Below, in pieces: positions 1 through 5,996 of a DNA stretch of 5,996 nucleotides (position 1 is its first letter; each line of letters begins with the position of its first letter). The stretch comes from Lachnospiraceae bacterium (lineage in GTDB: Bacteria > Bacillota_A > Clostridia > Lachnospirales > Lachnospiraceae). Under the pieces are notes generated by a model. That model was not told where the DNA came from and did not search any database. It was given only the letters and a program-made list of their open reading frames with translations. The stretch covers positions 1-5,996 of the forward strand of contig JAGCZE010000036.1 of NCBI GenBank assembly GCA_017960415.1, written 5' to 3'. Position numbers and translations under genes: made by a program.

Positions 1-1940
1 CCGCTCCGAACTATTTCATTGACGAAGATCCCGACGATCCGGGATATCCCGATACCACGGAACTGAACGAGGAACTTAAGAAACAGGTGGCCAGCTTCTA
101 TGATGATGACAATGCAGGCATGCCGGAAGCCGGCGGATTTGATCTGAGCGGCAATTCTTCGAATGAAAAAGTATATTCTTCGGGGAAAAATGCGGGAAGA
201 GAAGTCTCGGAAACGAAAAATATCGAAAATGATGCCGCTGAAGTAAAAAACGCCGAAAAGGATGCCGCCGCGTCGAAAAATGCGGACAGGGACGCTTCGG
301 GGGCGGTTGGGTTCAATTCTCCCGAACAGATCAAGGCGGAGATGGAGAGAGCCGAAGAATTACGAAGGAATCCTCCTTATGAGTTCCCTCCCATCGATCT
401 GCTGAAGAAGAGCGATAAAGCGAAGGGCGCGGATCCCGGCGAATTAAAGGAAATGGTCGGCAAGCTCCAGAGCACGCTTGAAAGCTTCGGAGTACATGTC
501 AGGGTCGGCGATGCCACCTGCGGTCCGACAGTCACAAGATATGAGATTTATCCCGAACAGGGAGTTAAGGTCAAGAATATCACTGCACTTGCTGATGATA
601 TCAAGCTGGCACTTGCCGTACCGGATATCCGTATTGAATCACCGATCCCCGGGAAAGCCGCGGTAGGTATCGAGGTGCCGAACAAGACCACAACGCCGGT
701 ATCTCTGCGTGAGCTCATAGATTCCGACGAATTCAGGAATATGCAGTCGAAACTGACCTGCGCCATCGGTAAGGATATCGGTGGCAAGATCATCTGCTCG
801 GATATCGGAAGCATGCCTCATGCCCTTGTAGCGGGCTCGACTGGTTCCGGAAAGTCGGTGTGCATCAACTCGATGATCCTGAGTATCCTCTATAAGGCCA
901 AGCCGTCCGAAGTAAGGCTGATATTGATCGATCCGAAGCGCGTTGAGCTTGTGGGATACAACGGAATACCTCATCTGCTCGTTCCGGTAGTAACCGATGT
1001 CAAGAAGGCAACCGCTGCTCTGAACTGGGCCGTGGCTGAGATGGATGACCGCTATAACCGTTTTGCCGATGCTGGTGTCAACAATCTGGCGTCCTACAAC
1101 AGGCTCATGGAAGAGAAGTATTATGATGAGGGCGGTACAGAAGAGGAATGTCCCGACAGGCTGCCCCAGATACTGATCATTATCGATGAGTTCTGTGATC
1201 TGATGATGACAGGCAATCCGAAGGAGGTTGAGCAGTCGGTAGGCCGTCTGACACAGCTTGCACGTGCGGCCGGCATACATCTCGTGATCGCTACCCAGAG
1301 GCCTGCGGTCAATGTTATCACGGGTACCATTAAAGCCAATATCCCTACGAGAATTTCGTTCTCACTGACATCTCTGGTGGATTCGAGGACCATACTCGAC
1401 CAGGCAGGTGCGGAAAAACTGCTGGGCAAGGGCGATATGCTCTTCTCGCCCCAGGGCATTTCCAATCCGGTCAGACTGCAGGGTGCTTATGTTTCCGATA
1501 AGGAGATCGCAGCCGTTGTTTCGTTTATTAAGGAACAATGCAAGCAGAATATGTATAATGAGGCTGTAAGCCGGCATATAGAGAGCAATGCCGCCGGTGA
1601 CAGCAAGAACCAGGGCCAGGCGGAACAGGGACAATCCGCAGGTGATCCGCAGAATGACAGGGATGAGTACTTTGCGGAAGCCGGAAGACTGATCATCAAG
1701 AATAAAAAGGCATCGATCGGAGCGATCCAGCGTGCTTACAGGGTAGGCTTCAACCGTGCCGCAAGGATCATGGACCAGCTTGCCGAAGACGGAGTGGTCG
1801 GACCTGAGGAAGGCACCAAACCCCGCCGCATCCTGATGACCATGGAACAGTTTGAAGCATATCTTTCGGGTGAGACCACCGTGGGAACGACAGATGCCGG
1901 GGATGAGGAGAATCCCGGCGCGGATGATGCGGAAAGCTGA
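1..1940 (+). CDS. ftsK: DNA translocase FtsK/SpoIIIE, 5'-truncated by window edge
   Basis: ATP-driven double-stranded DNA pump of the division septum, which clears or segregates chromosomes during cell division. The frame is already open at the left edge, so the N-terminal membrane domain lies outside. Numbered from the first complete codon (position 3), 645 residues are visible. Residues 1 to about 115 are an acidic, low-complexity linker. The motor begins near YEFPPIDLL (about 126-134). Walker A AGSTGSGKS is at 277-285 (bases 831-857), Walker B LIIIDE at 391-396, and ATQRP at 430-434; DSRTILD and GKGDMLF follow. A Gln/Gly/Asn-rich linker (about 526-552) leads to the winged-helix gamma domain (about 553-613) with the NRAARIMDQL helix that reads DNA polarity sequences in this family. 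The last 25 or so residues form an acidic tail. Walker B continues FCDLM where SpoIIIE has LADLM; the catalytic Asp-Glu is kept. The motor looks intact. FtsK and SpoIIIE cannot be separated from this fragment. Stop TGA at 1938-1940. Confidence 0.95.
   Translation, partial: APNYFIDEDPDDPGYPDTTELNEELKKQVASFYDDDNAGMPEAGGFDLSGNSSNEKVYSSGKNAGREVSETKNIENDAAEVKNAEKDAAASKNADRDASGAVGFNSPEQIKAEMERAEELRRNPPYEFPPIDLLKKSDKAKGADPGELKEMVGKLQSTLESFGVHVRVGDATCGPTVTRYEIYPEQGVKVKNITALADDIKLALAVPDIRIESPIPGKAAVGIEVPNKTTTPVSLRELIDSDEFRNMQSKLTCAIGKDIGGKIICSDIGSMPHALVAGSTGSGKSVCINSMILSILYKAKPSEVRLILIDPKRVELVGYNGIPHLLVPVVTDVKKATAALNWAVAEMDDRYNRFADAGVNNLASYNRLMEEKYYDEGGTEEECPDRLPQILIIIDEFCDLMMTGNPKEVEQSVGRLTQLARAAGIHLVIATQRPAVNVITGTIKANIPTRISFSLTSLVDSRTILDQAGAEKLLGKGDMLFSPQGISNPVRLQGAYVSDKEIAAVVSFIKEQCKQNMYNEAVSRHIESNAAGDSKNQGQAEQGQSAGDPQNDRDEYFAEAGRLIIKNKKASIGAIQRAYRVGFNRAARIMDQLAEDGVVGPEEGTKPRRILMTMEQFEAYLSGETTVGTTDAGDEENPGADDAES
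177..296 (+). repeat. Four-unit 30-base in-frame tandem repeat in the ftsK linker
   Basis: Four consecutive 10-residue units read SSGKNAGREV, SETKNIENDA, AEVKNAEKDA and AASKNADRDA. Lys-Asn falls at positions 4-5 of every unit, and units 2-4 end with acidic-Ala (DA). The units are diverged in DNA (AAAAAT or AAAAAC for Lys-Asn, with varied third bases), so this is an old duplication rather than a fresh one. It lies in the linker between the missing membrane domain and the motor, where FtsK proteins vary freely in length and composition. The period keeps the frame, so unit gain or loss would only change linker length. Confidence 0.75.
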
Positions 1941-1954
1941 AAGATGCAGAAAGC
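1926..1954 (+). repeat. Imperfect 12-base direct repeat across the ftsK stop codon
   Basis: GATGCGGAAAGC (1926-1937) recurs as GATGCAGAAAGC (1943-1954), 11 of 12 bases identical, at a 17-base period. The first copy encodes the last FtsK residues directly before the TGA, and the second lies in the short gap before moxR. It looks like a small local duplication that may have formed part of the spacer. No regulatory role is evident. Confidence 0.55.
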
Positions 1955-1963
1955 AAGAAGTAC

Positions 1964-1968
1964 GGAGG
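1964..1968 (+). promoter_or_regulatory. Ribosome binding site of the moxR-family gene
   Basis: GGAGG lies 6 bases upstream of the ATG at 1975, a near-ideal Shine-Dalgarno position. It fixes the start of the MoxR protein at 1975, although the frame stays open upstream into the ftsK coding region as far as an ATG at 1852. Confidence 0.85.
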
Positions 1969-1974
1969 TTAAAT

Positions 1975-2907
1975 ATGATCTCAGAACCCGCGGAACTGAT
2001 CGCGAAGATAAGGGAAAACATACATACTGCGTTTGTCGGTAATGATACGGTGATCGACAAGGTTTTATGCTGCCTTCTGGCAGAAGGTCATCTACTCCTC
2101 GAAGATGTTCCGGGAGTTGGGAAGACGACGCTGGCCCTGTCTCTTGCAAGATCTGTTGAGTGTTCCTTCGGAAGGGTATCATTTTCACCCGATACCCTTC
2201 CTTCGGATATTACCGGATTGTCCGTATTCGATCAGGCTACCAAACAATTTGTGTTCAAACCCGGACCGGTGCTGAACAATATCTTTCTGGCGGATGAGAT
2301 CAACAGGACACCGCCGAAGACCCAGTCCGCACTGCTTGAGGTGATGCAGGAAAAAAAGGTAACGGCGGACGGCGTATCATATCCGGTGGAAGGGATATTT
2401 ATGGTCATAGCGACCCAGAATCCCATAGAATTCGCGGGAACGTATCCGCTGCCTGAGGCGCAGCTGGACAGGTTTATGATGAAACTGTCTCTGGGATACC
2501 CTTCAAGAGAGGATGAACTGAAACTTGCAGGCAGCATGACTGATGTCAGGCAGATGGAGGCCGTATGTTCTTCAGAAGATATCACGGCATTGCAGGATGA
2601 GGTCAAAAATGTCAAAGTGGCAGACAATGTCCTGAACTATATTTACAATATCGTCGAGGCGACCCGTAAGGAAAGAAGATTTGTCATAGGCGCGAGTCCC
2701 CGTGCGCTGCTTGCCCTGGTACGGGCATCCCAGGCGAATGCGATGATGAACGGCAGCGATTTTACGAAGCCGGATGATGTAAAGAACATGTCTATGTCAG
2801 TTCTGCTGCACAGGCTGATCCTGTCCGTGGAAGCGCGTATGGCACATGAGGATGCTGAAACGATACTCCGCGGGCTGGTTTCGACCGTTGAGGTCCCTGT
2901 AAAATAA
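1975..2907 (+). CDS. MoxR-family AAA+ ATPase
   Basis: Complete 310-residue cytoplasmic AAA+ ATPase, a usual length for the MoxR family. MoxR proteins are thought to act as chaperone-like remodellers of partner proteins, often DUF58 or vWA proteins encoded next door. Visible motifs: EDVPGVGKTT with Walker A at 47-52; the family stretch from RVSFSPDTLPSDITG (about 67-81); Walker B IFLADEINR at 103-111; sensor 1 ATQNP at 146-150; EAQLDRF with the probable arginine finger R166; and sensor 2 GASPRA at 239-244. The C-terminal helical lid runs to the end. All core catalytic residues appear present. The start is set by GGAGG six bases upstream. It follows ftsK by 34 bases with no terminator between, and its TAA directly abuts the next ATG, so it is very likely co-transcribed with the DUF58 gene, its probable partner. 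The Bacillus counterpart would be yeaC. The exact client is unknown. Confidence 0.95.
   Translation: MISEPAELIAKIRENIHTAFVGNDTVIDKVLCCLLAEGHLLLEDVPGVGKTTLALSLARSVECSFGRVSFSPDTLPSDITGLSVFDQATKQFVFKPGPVLNNIFLADEINRTPPKTQSALLEVMQEKKVTADGVSYPVEGIFMVIATQNPIEFAGTYPLPEAQLDRFMMKLSLGYPSREDELKLAGSMTDVRQMEAVCSSEDITALQDEVKNVKVADNVLNYIYNIVEATRKERRFVIGASPRALLALVRASQANAMMNGSDFTKPDDVKNMSMSVLLHRLILSVEARMAHEDAETILRGLVSTVEVPVK
2170..2201 (+). repeat. Perfect 11-base inverted repeat with 10-base loop inside moxR
   Basis: GGAAGGGTATC (2170-2180) and its exact reverse complement GATACCCTTCC (2191-2201) flank the 10-base loop 2181-2190. The mRNA could form a stable hairpin here. The arms also carry a 9-base direct repeat, TCCTTCGGA, at 2164-2172 and 2199-2207. 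The DNA encodes the conserved MoxR stretch around GRVSFSPDTLPSD, so protein constraint explains part of the sequence, although third bases were free to avoid pairing. No T-tract follows, so it is not an intrinsic terminator. Confidence 0.7.
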
Positions 2908-2910
2908 ATG
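2905..2910 (+). promoter_or_regulatory. Abutting stop/start (TAAATG), likely translational coupling
   Basis: The MoxR TAA (2905-2907) is followed with no gap by the DUF58 ATG (2908-2910). The nearest Shine-Dalgarno-like match, GAGG at 2890-2893, is 14 bases from the ATG, too far to be efficient. Re-initiation by ribosomes finishing moxR is therefore the likely main route. This would tie the amounts of ATPase and membrane partner together. Confidence 0.65.
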
Positions 2911-4071
2911 AAAAGAAACAGGATAATATATTTTATGCTGTGCGTCGGCGCAGTTGTATTGGCGAGCTTTTACGGCGGGCCGGTCAGTTATTCGATACTG
3001 TTCGGGCTGGTCTTTGTTGCGCTTATTTCTTATGCATATCTACTTGTTGTATATCTGTTCTTCAAACTGTATCAGGTTGTACAGAGCAAGCATATTACGG
3101 CATGTGAGCCCATTCCCTATTATTTTGTCCTTCAAAATGAATATTTGCTGAATTTCTGCCGCATTAAGACAAAAATGTATTCCACATTTTCATATGTCGA
3201 AAAAATGCCTGAAGATCATGAGTACGAGCTTTTGCCGAACGAAAGCGCAAGGTACGATACGAAGTTGATCTGCCGTTACCGGGGGGAATACAAGGTTGGG
3301 ATCAAGGAGATAACGATTACCGATTTCCTGAGGCTTTTCAGTGTGACCTACCGTGTTCCCGAACCCATCGGAGTGGTGGTATCCGCAAGGATAATCCCGC
3401 TGAACTCGCTTCGTATCGAAAATGATCCGGCAAGAAATTCATACAGGGAAAATATGCGGCTGTCAACGGATTATGATGCGGCCGTAAGAGATTATGTACC
3501 AGGGGATCCGTTGAAGGGTGTTCATCAAAAACTCAGCGCGAAGACCGGAAAACTGAAGAGCAGACTGACCTACGGTGAGGAAAAACAAGGAATATCAATA
3601 TTTATCGACACCGGCAGGATATCAACGGATGAATATGTTTTCATACCGGTCGAAAATAAGGCTCTTGAGATAGCCCTGGCACTCGTCAATTATTATTCGG
3701 GATTTTCGATACCCTGCTCGCTTGAATTCTACCGGGTGGGCAGGAATGTCCTCAAATGTTCGGGGCTGCACGAGATGGAAACATTTGCGGCAGAGGTGTC
3801 TTCGATTCAGTTCAGAACGGATGACGATGCCGGAGAGGCGGCACGTCTCATGCTGTCGGAACCCTCCTTCAGAAACTGCATGGTGGCATTTATGATCGTC
3901 ATGAATACGGGTAAGGAACTGAACGAAGCATTGAACGAACTGTCAATGGCCGGCGTAACAAGTGTTGTCTACTGTGTCGGATATGATTCCGATACGTCCG
4001 ACATACTTGATCTGCCGAATCAGATGGTGATCCCGGTGCATCCCGTGGATGATCTGCCGAAGGTTATGTAG
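2908..4071 (+). CDS. DUF58-family membrane protein (YeaD-like), probable MoxR partner
   Basis: Complete 387-residue protein. Basic N-terminus MKRNR is followed by two membrane segments (about 7-21 and 26-52), predicting N-in topology with the bulk of the protein in the cytoplasm, where MoxR acts. Family landmarks: RYRGEYKVG (123-131) and TDFLRLF (138-144), matching the usual R-G-Y and D-P-F-G-L-F region; then the DUF58 signature RDYVPGDPLKGVHQKLSAK (194-212). The family normally has His-Trp here, but this protein has His206-Gln207. A vWA-like strand, ISIFIDTG (229-236), follows, but the metal-site pattern DxSxS is not intact (D234 followed by TGRIS). The C-terminal half otherwise alternates hydrophobic strands and helices as expected for a degenerate vWA fold. 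The molecular function of the family is unknown; neighbourhood and relatives point to the cell envelope. The start is chosen because it abuts the moxR stop and begins with a proper membrane anchor. Confidence 0.9.
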   Translation: MKRNRIIYFMLCVGAVVLASFYGGPVSYSILFGLVFVALISYAYLLVVYLFFKLYQVVQSKHITACEPIPYYFVLQNEYLLNFCRIKTKMYSTFSYVEKMPEDHEYELLPNESARYDTKLICRYRGEYKVGIKEITITDFLRLFSVTYRVPEPIGVVVSARIIPLNSLRIENDPARNSYRENMRLSTDYDAAVRDYVPGDPLKGVHQKLSAKTGKLKSRLTYGEEKQGISIFIDTGRISTDEYVFIPVENKALEIALALVNYYSGFSIPCSLEFYRVGRNVLKCSGLHEMETFAAEVSSIQFRTDDDAGEAARLMLSEPSFRNCMVAFMIVMNTGKELNEALNELSMAGVTSVVYCVGYDSDTSDILDLPNQMVIPVHPVDDLPKVM

Positions 4072-4163
4072 AAGTAAAAGCGGCTCCGGGCGGCAGATTT
4101 ACCTGTGAAAAGTGGTTTGTCCCTGACGGAGAAAGCTCAGGTATACGAGGTTAAGCATTTAAG
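4072..4163 (+). other. 92-base spacer between DUF58 and transglutaminase-like genes
   Basis: This is the longest non-coding stretch. It has no T-tract terminator and no convincing promoter. TACCTG (4100-4105) could pair with CAGGTA (4138-4143) around a 32-base loop, a weak structure at best. One frame is open from 4053 to the TAA at 4152-4154, but it has no ATG, GTG or TTG start that would make a convincing gene. The spacer is much longer than the other two junctions (34 and 0 bases), yet read-through transcription is still the simplest assumption. Confidence 0.6.
4147..4150 (+). promoter_or_regulatory. Weak, distant ribosome binding site of the transglutaminase-like gene
   Basis: GAGG ends 13 bases before the ATG at 4164, about twice the best spacing. 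No closer start is available, because an in-frame TAA lies at 4152-4154 and no start codon falls between it and 4164. The context ACGAGGTTAA resembles ACGGAGGTTAA ahead of moxR, but the ATG sits farther away here. Initiation is expected to be inefficient. Confidence 0.5.
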
Positions 4164-5996
4164 ATGGAAGATGAATTGTACGATTTTCTGTACCGCACGG
4201 TCTTTACGGCGGTGATCGCACTTTTTATATTCCTCGAGGTCTATGATTACGTGGATCCCGGGCTTATTACGCGTGGGAATGTTTTTGCTGTGATAGCCGT
4301 CAGCATTTCGTTTAATGCACTTCTTCTGCTGTATCGCAGGGTAAGGATGTATATGATCCCTGCGGTTCTTCTGGTCGGCATCATCCTGTATTTTCTGATA
4401 GACCGGAATGATGTTGTCATGATCATTGAAAGCGTGGTATTCAGCATTATGATGATATCACTTGCCTCATTCGTGCTGTTTCTGATCTGTGACAGAGTGC
4501 CTGTTCTTAATATGATCGTTGCGGGAGGGGCTTTTATTTACATGATCGTGCAGCTGTTTACCGGCTACGGACTGCACAAGGCATCTCCGGCACTTGTAAT
4601 GTTCTATGTCCTGGCAGTTCTGACCGGAATAACAAGGAACGGCATACGGCGCATTCTTCCCGAAAACGCCCGCAGGGCCAGGCAGTATATGACATTTCTG
4701 ATTCCCTTTCTGCTTGCTTTTTTGCTGCTTCTGGTCGTTTTTCCGAAGCCGAAGAATCCTATCAGCTGGAAATGGGTTCAAAATCTTTATGAATATACAT
4801 CCGATAAAATCGAGACGTTAATGCACCGTTTCTCATCAAAATACGGTCATGTCACAACATCAGGCTCGTTTAAGATCGCTTTTGATGTCAGTGAACGGAT
4901 GGATTACGACAATACAGGTGCCGAGACCATCGAGCTGATGGAGATAACACCCGATAGCACCGTGTTCGGCGGCCTGTATCTGAAGGGCGAGATCTTTAAT
5001 GAATTCAAGGACGGACAGTGGTTCAATACGCTTGAATCCGACAAAGATTATTCAAGGATCGATGCATTTGAGAGCTATTACGGAGTTACGGTCTACAGCG
5101 GCCTGTCGGTCAATTCACTGCTGAGGGAAGCTTCGGTTCAGATACGCTTCCTGGACATAAGTTCGCCGATCGTCTTCGCACCCGTGAAAATGAACGTCCT
5201 GAGGGACATCTCGGTCAAAAAGGACACCGAATATCTGAACGAGCATCTGCTGTTTTCGGGTAATGTTTCCTATGGAAGCGCATACAGCATTTCCTTCCTT
5301 CAGATGAACCTCGGAAATACCGTATTCAACGATTATATGAACTCCGCTGCGGCACCTTTCGATAATGAAAGCTTTGAAACAGCCAGGAAAAACCTGCGTG
5401 GGAATTACCGTGATATGAGCCCGGAGCTGCTGGAGGAATATCACGATTATGTCAAACGATATTATATGTCGACGCCGCAGATCCGTGATTCCGTGAAGGA
5501 GTGGCTGGAAGAAATTACCACTGCCGGCCTTACAGACTATGAAAAACTCCTGGCTGTGGAGCGGGCGCTTGCAAGTCTGGAGTATAACCTCAATACAAAA
5601 GCAATTCCCGATTATGTGCAGACTGAGGGAGATTTCATCAATCATTTCATTCTCGAGAAAAGAGAAGGTTTCTGTGTGCATTATGCGACTGTATTCTGCC
5701 TGCTGGCAAGATATATGGGCTATCCGGCAAGAGTGATCCGCGGTTACAAGACCCAGACTGTGTACAATGAAACAACTGTCGTTAACAACAGCTGCGGTCA
5801 TGCCTGGCCGGAGGTATATTTTGAGGGCAGAGGCTGGATCCCGTTTGAACCCACACCGGGTATGGCTGTAGAAAGATATGCAGGCTGGACCGTCAAATCG
5901 GGAAAACTCAAGGATGAAGATACCTTCCGCGCCGGAAAGCAAGACAATGTGCCGGCACTTCCCGAGGAAGACGTGGAGTACGAAAGAGAGCACATC
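4164..5996 (+). CDS. Membrane transglutaminase-like protein (TgpA/YebA type), 3'-truncated by window edge
   Basis: The frame is open for 611 codons to the right edge with no stop. Seven hydrophobic segments (about 12-28, 39-57, 62-79, 86-108, 113-133, 141-158 and 177-193) are separated by basic loops YRRVR (57-61) and TRNGIRRILPENARRAR (157-173). By the positive-inside rule the N-terminus is inside and everything after residue 195 outside. The transglutaminase-like core is at about 485-570: REGFCVHYA with catalytic C504 (bases 5673-5675), PARVIRGY (521-528), CGHAWPEVYF with H546, and GWIPFEPTPG with E562 where many relatives have Asp. Glu here is, to my knowledge, common in Firmicute members. 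The family resembles bacterial TgpA and Bacillus YebA, usually with a further membrane helix and DUF4129 beyond the core; that part lies outside the window. Enzymatic activity (cross-linking, hydrolysis or none) and substrate are unknown. The start at ATG 4164 is the earliest possible after the in-frame stop at 4152. It is probably the envelope-facing effector of the MoxR-DUF58 cluster. Confidence 0.93.
   Translation, partial: MEDELYDFLYRTVFTAVIALFIFLEVYDYVDPGLITRGNVFAVIAVSISFNALLLLYRRVRMYMIPAVLLVGIILYFLIDRNDVVMIIESVVFSIMMISLASFVLFLICDRVPVLNMIVAGGAFIYMIVQLFTGYGLHKASPALVMFYVLAVLTGITRNGIRRILPENARRARQYMTFLIPFLLAFLLLLVVFPKPKNPISWKWVQNLYEYTSDKIETLMHRFSSKYGHVTTSGSFKIAFDVSERMDYDNTGAETIELMEITPDSTVFGGLYLKGEIFNEFKDGQWFNTLESDKDYSRIDAFESYYGVTVYSGLSVNSLLREASVQIRFLDISSPIVFAPVKMNVLRDISVKKDTEYLNEHLLFSGNVSYGSAYSISFLQMNLGNTVFNDYMNSAAAPFDNESFETARKNLRGNYRDMSPELLEEYHDYVKRYYMSTPQIRDSVKEWLEEITTAGLTDYEKLLAVERALASLEYNLNTKAIPDYVQTEGDFINHFILEKREGFCVHYATVFCLLARYMGYPARVIRGYKTQTVYNETTVVNNSCGHAWPEVYFEGRGWIPFEPTPGMAVERYAGWTVKSGKLKDEDTFRAGKQDNVPALPEEDVEYEREHI

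Noticed and set aside
87..89. GTG as the start of the FtsK protein
   Set aside because: The frame is open and protein-like back to the window edge, there is no ribosome binding site ahead of the GTG, and FtsK needs its upstream membrane domain. The gene is cut by the edge.
639..1280. Antisense open frame opposite the FtsK motor
   Set aside because: It mirrors the highly conserved motor sequence. The antisense product has no domain pattern or ribosome binding site I can support.
1424..1432. FtsK orienting sequence (KOPS-like) GGGCAAGGG
   Set aside because: It has one base too many for the GGGNAGGG pattern known from E. coli, falls in conserved coding sequence, and Firmicute recognition sequences differ.
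1852..1974. N-terminal extension of the MoxR protein to an ATG at 1852
   Set aside because: The extra 41 residues overlap the end of ftsK, are Arg/Met/Pro-rich and unlike any MoxR N-terminus, and GGAGG is ideally placed for the ATG at 1975.
1362..2060. Antisense open frame opposite the ftsK 3' end and moxR 5' end
   Set aside because: It crosses the ftsK-moxR junction on the wrong strand and covers the gamma domain. Nothing independent supports it.
2170..2212. Moxr internal hairpin as a transcription terminator
   Set aside because: No run of T follows the right arm, and the gene continues intact for another 700 bases.
4117..4147. Promoter-like pair TTGTCC and TATACG
   Set aside because: Each hexamer matches consensus at only 4 of 6 bases, the spacing is 19, and transcription would start beyond the only ribosome binding site for the next gene.
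4053..4154. Small open frame across the DUF58 end and spacer
   Set aside because: It has no usable start codon, and DUF58 proteins end naturally at about the observed TAG, so it is neither a gene nor a frameshifted DUF58 tail.
5115..5993. Long antisense open frame (292 codons)
   Set aside because: It lies opposite the transglutaminase-like gene, whose plus-strand reading has seven membrane helices and a recognisable catalytic core. The antisense product shows no family motif.

Overview
The window holds four genes in a row, all on the plus strand and tightly packed: (1) the C-terminal part of an FtsK/SpoIIIE DNA translocase, cut by the left edge; (2) a complete MoxR-family AAA+ ATPase; (3) a complete DUF58 membrane protein with a degenerate von Willebrand A-like region; (4) a polytopic membrane protein with an extracytoplasmic transglutaminase-like domain, cut by the right edge. 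I see no RNA genes, mobile elements, CRISPR arrays, convincing promoters or intrinsic terminators. The longest stretch without a gene is 92 bases (4072-4163).

Organism: most likely a Clostridia-class Firmicute, plausibly Lachnospiraceae. This is inference from the SpoIIIE-like motor, GGAGG-type ribosome binding, frequent AGG/AGA/ATA codons at roughly balanced base composition, and the MoxR-DUF58-transglutaminase order, which resembles the Bacillus yeaC-yeaD-yebA cluster. No marker gene in the window fixes the family.

Layout and joint role: the translocase (1-1940) would pump chromosomal DNA through the division septum. After 34 bases comes moxR (1975-2907), whose stop codon directly abuts the DUF58 start (TAA then ATG, 2905-2910). 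A 92-base spacer then leads to the transglutaminase-like gene (4164 to the edge). MoxR ATPases are commonly encoded with DUF58 and vWA proteins and are thought to act as chaperone-like remodellers on them. Predicted topology puts MoxR and the DUF58 domain in the cytoplasm, and the Cys-His-Glu transglutaminase-like site outside after seven membrane helices. The trio therefore looks like a membrane-spanning envelope module whose substrate is unknown. Its placement behind ftsK suggests co-transcription with a division gene, but this is not proven.

Novelty: the genes belong to known families and the cluster type is known, so I do not see a clear new system. The points worth a second look are local: a four-unit 30-base repeat in the FtsK linker, a perfect 11-base inverted repeat inside moxR, a Trp-to-Gln change in the DUF58 signature, a Cys two residues before the transglutaminase His, a long ectodomain ahead of that catalytic domain, and weak initiation signals for genes 3 and 4.
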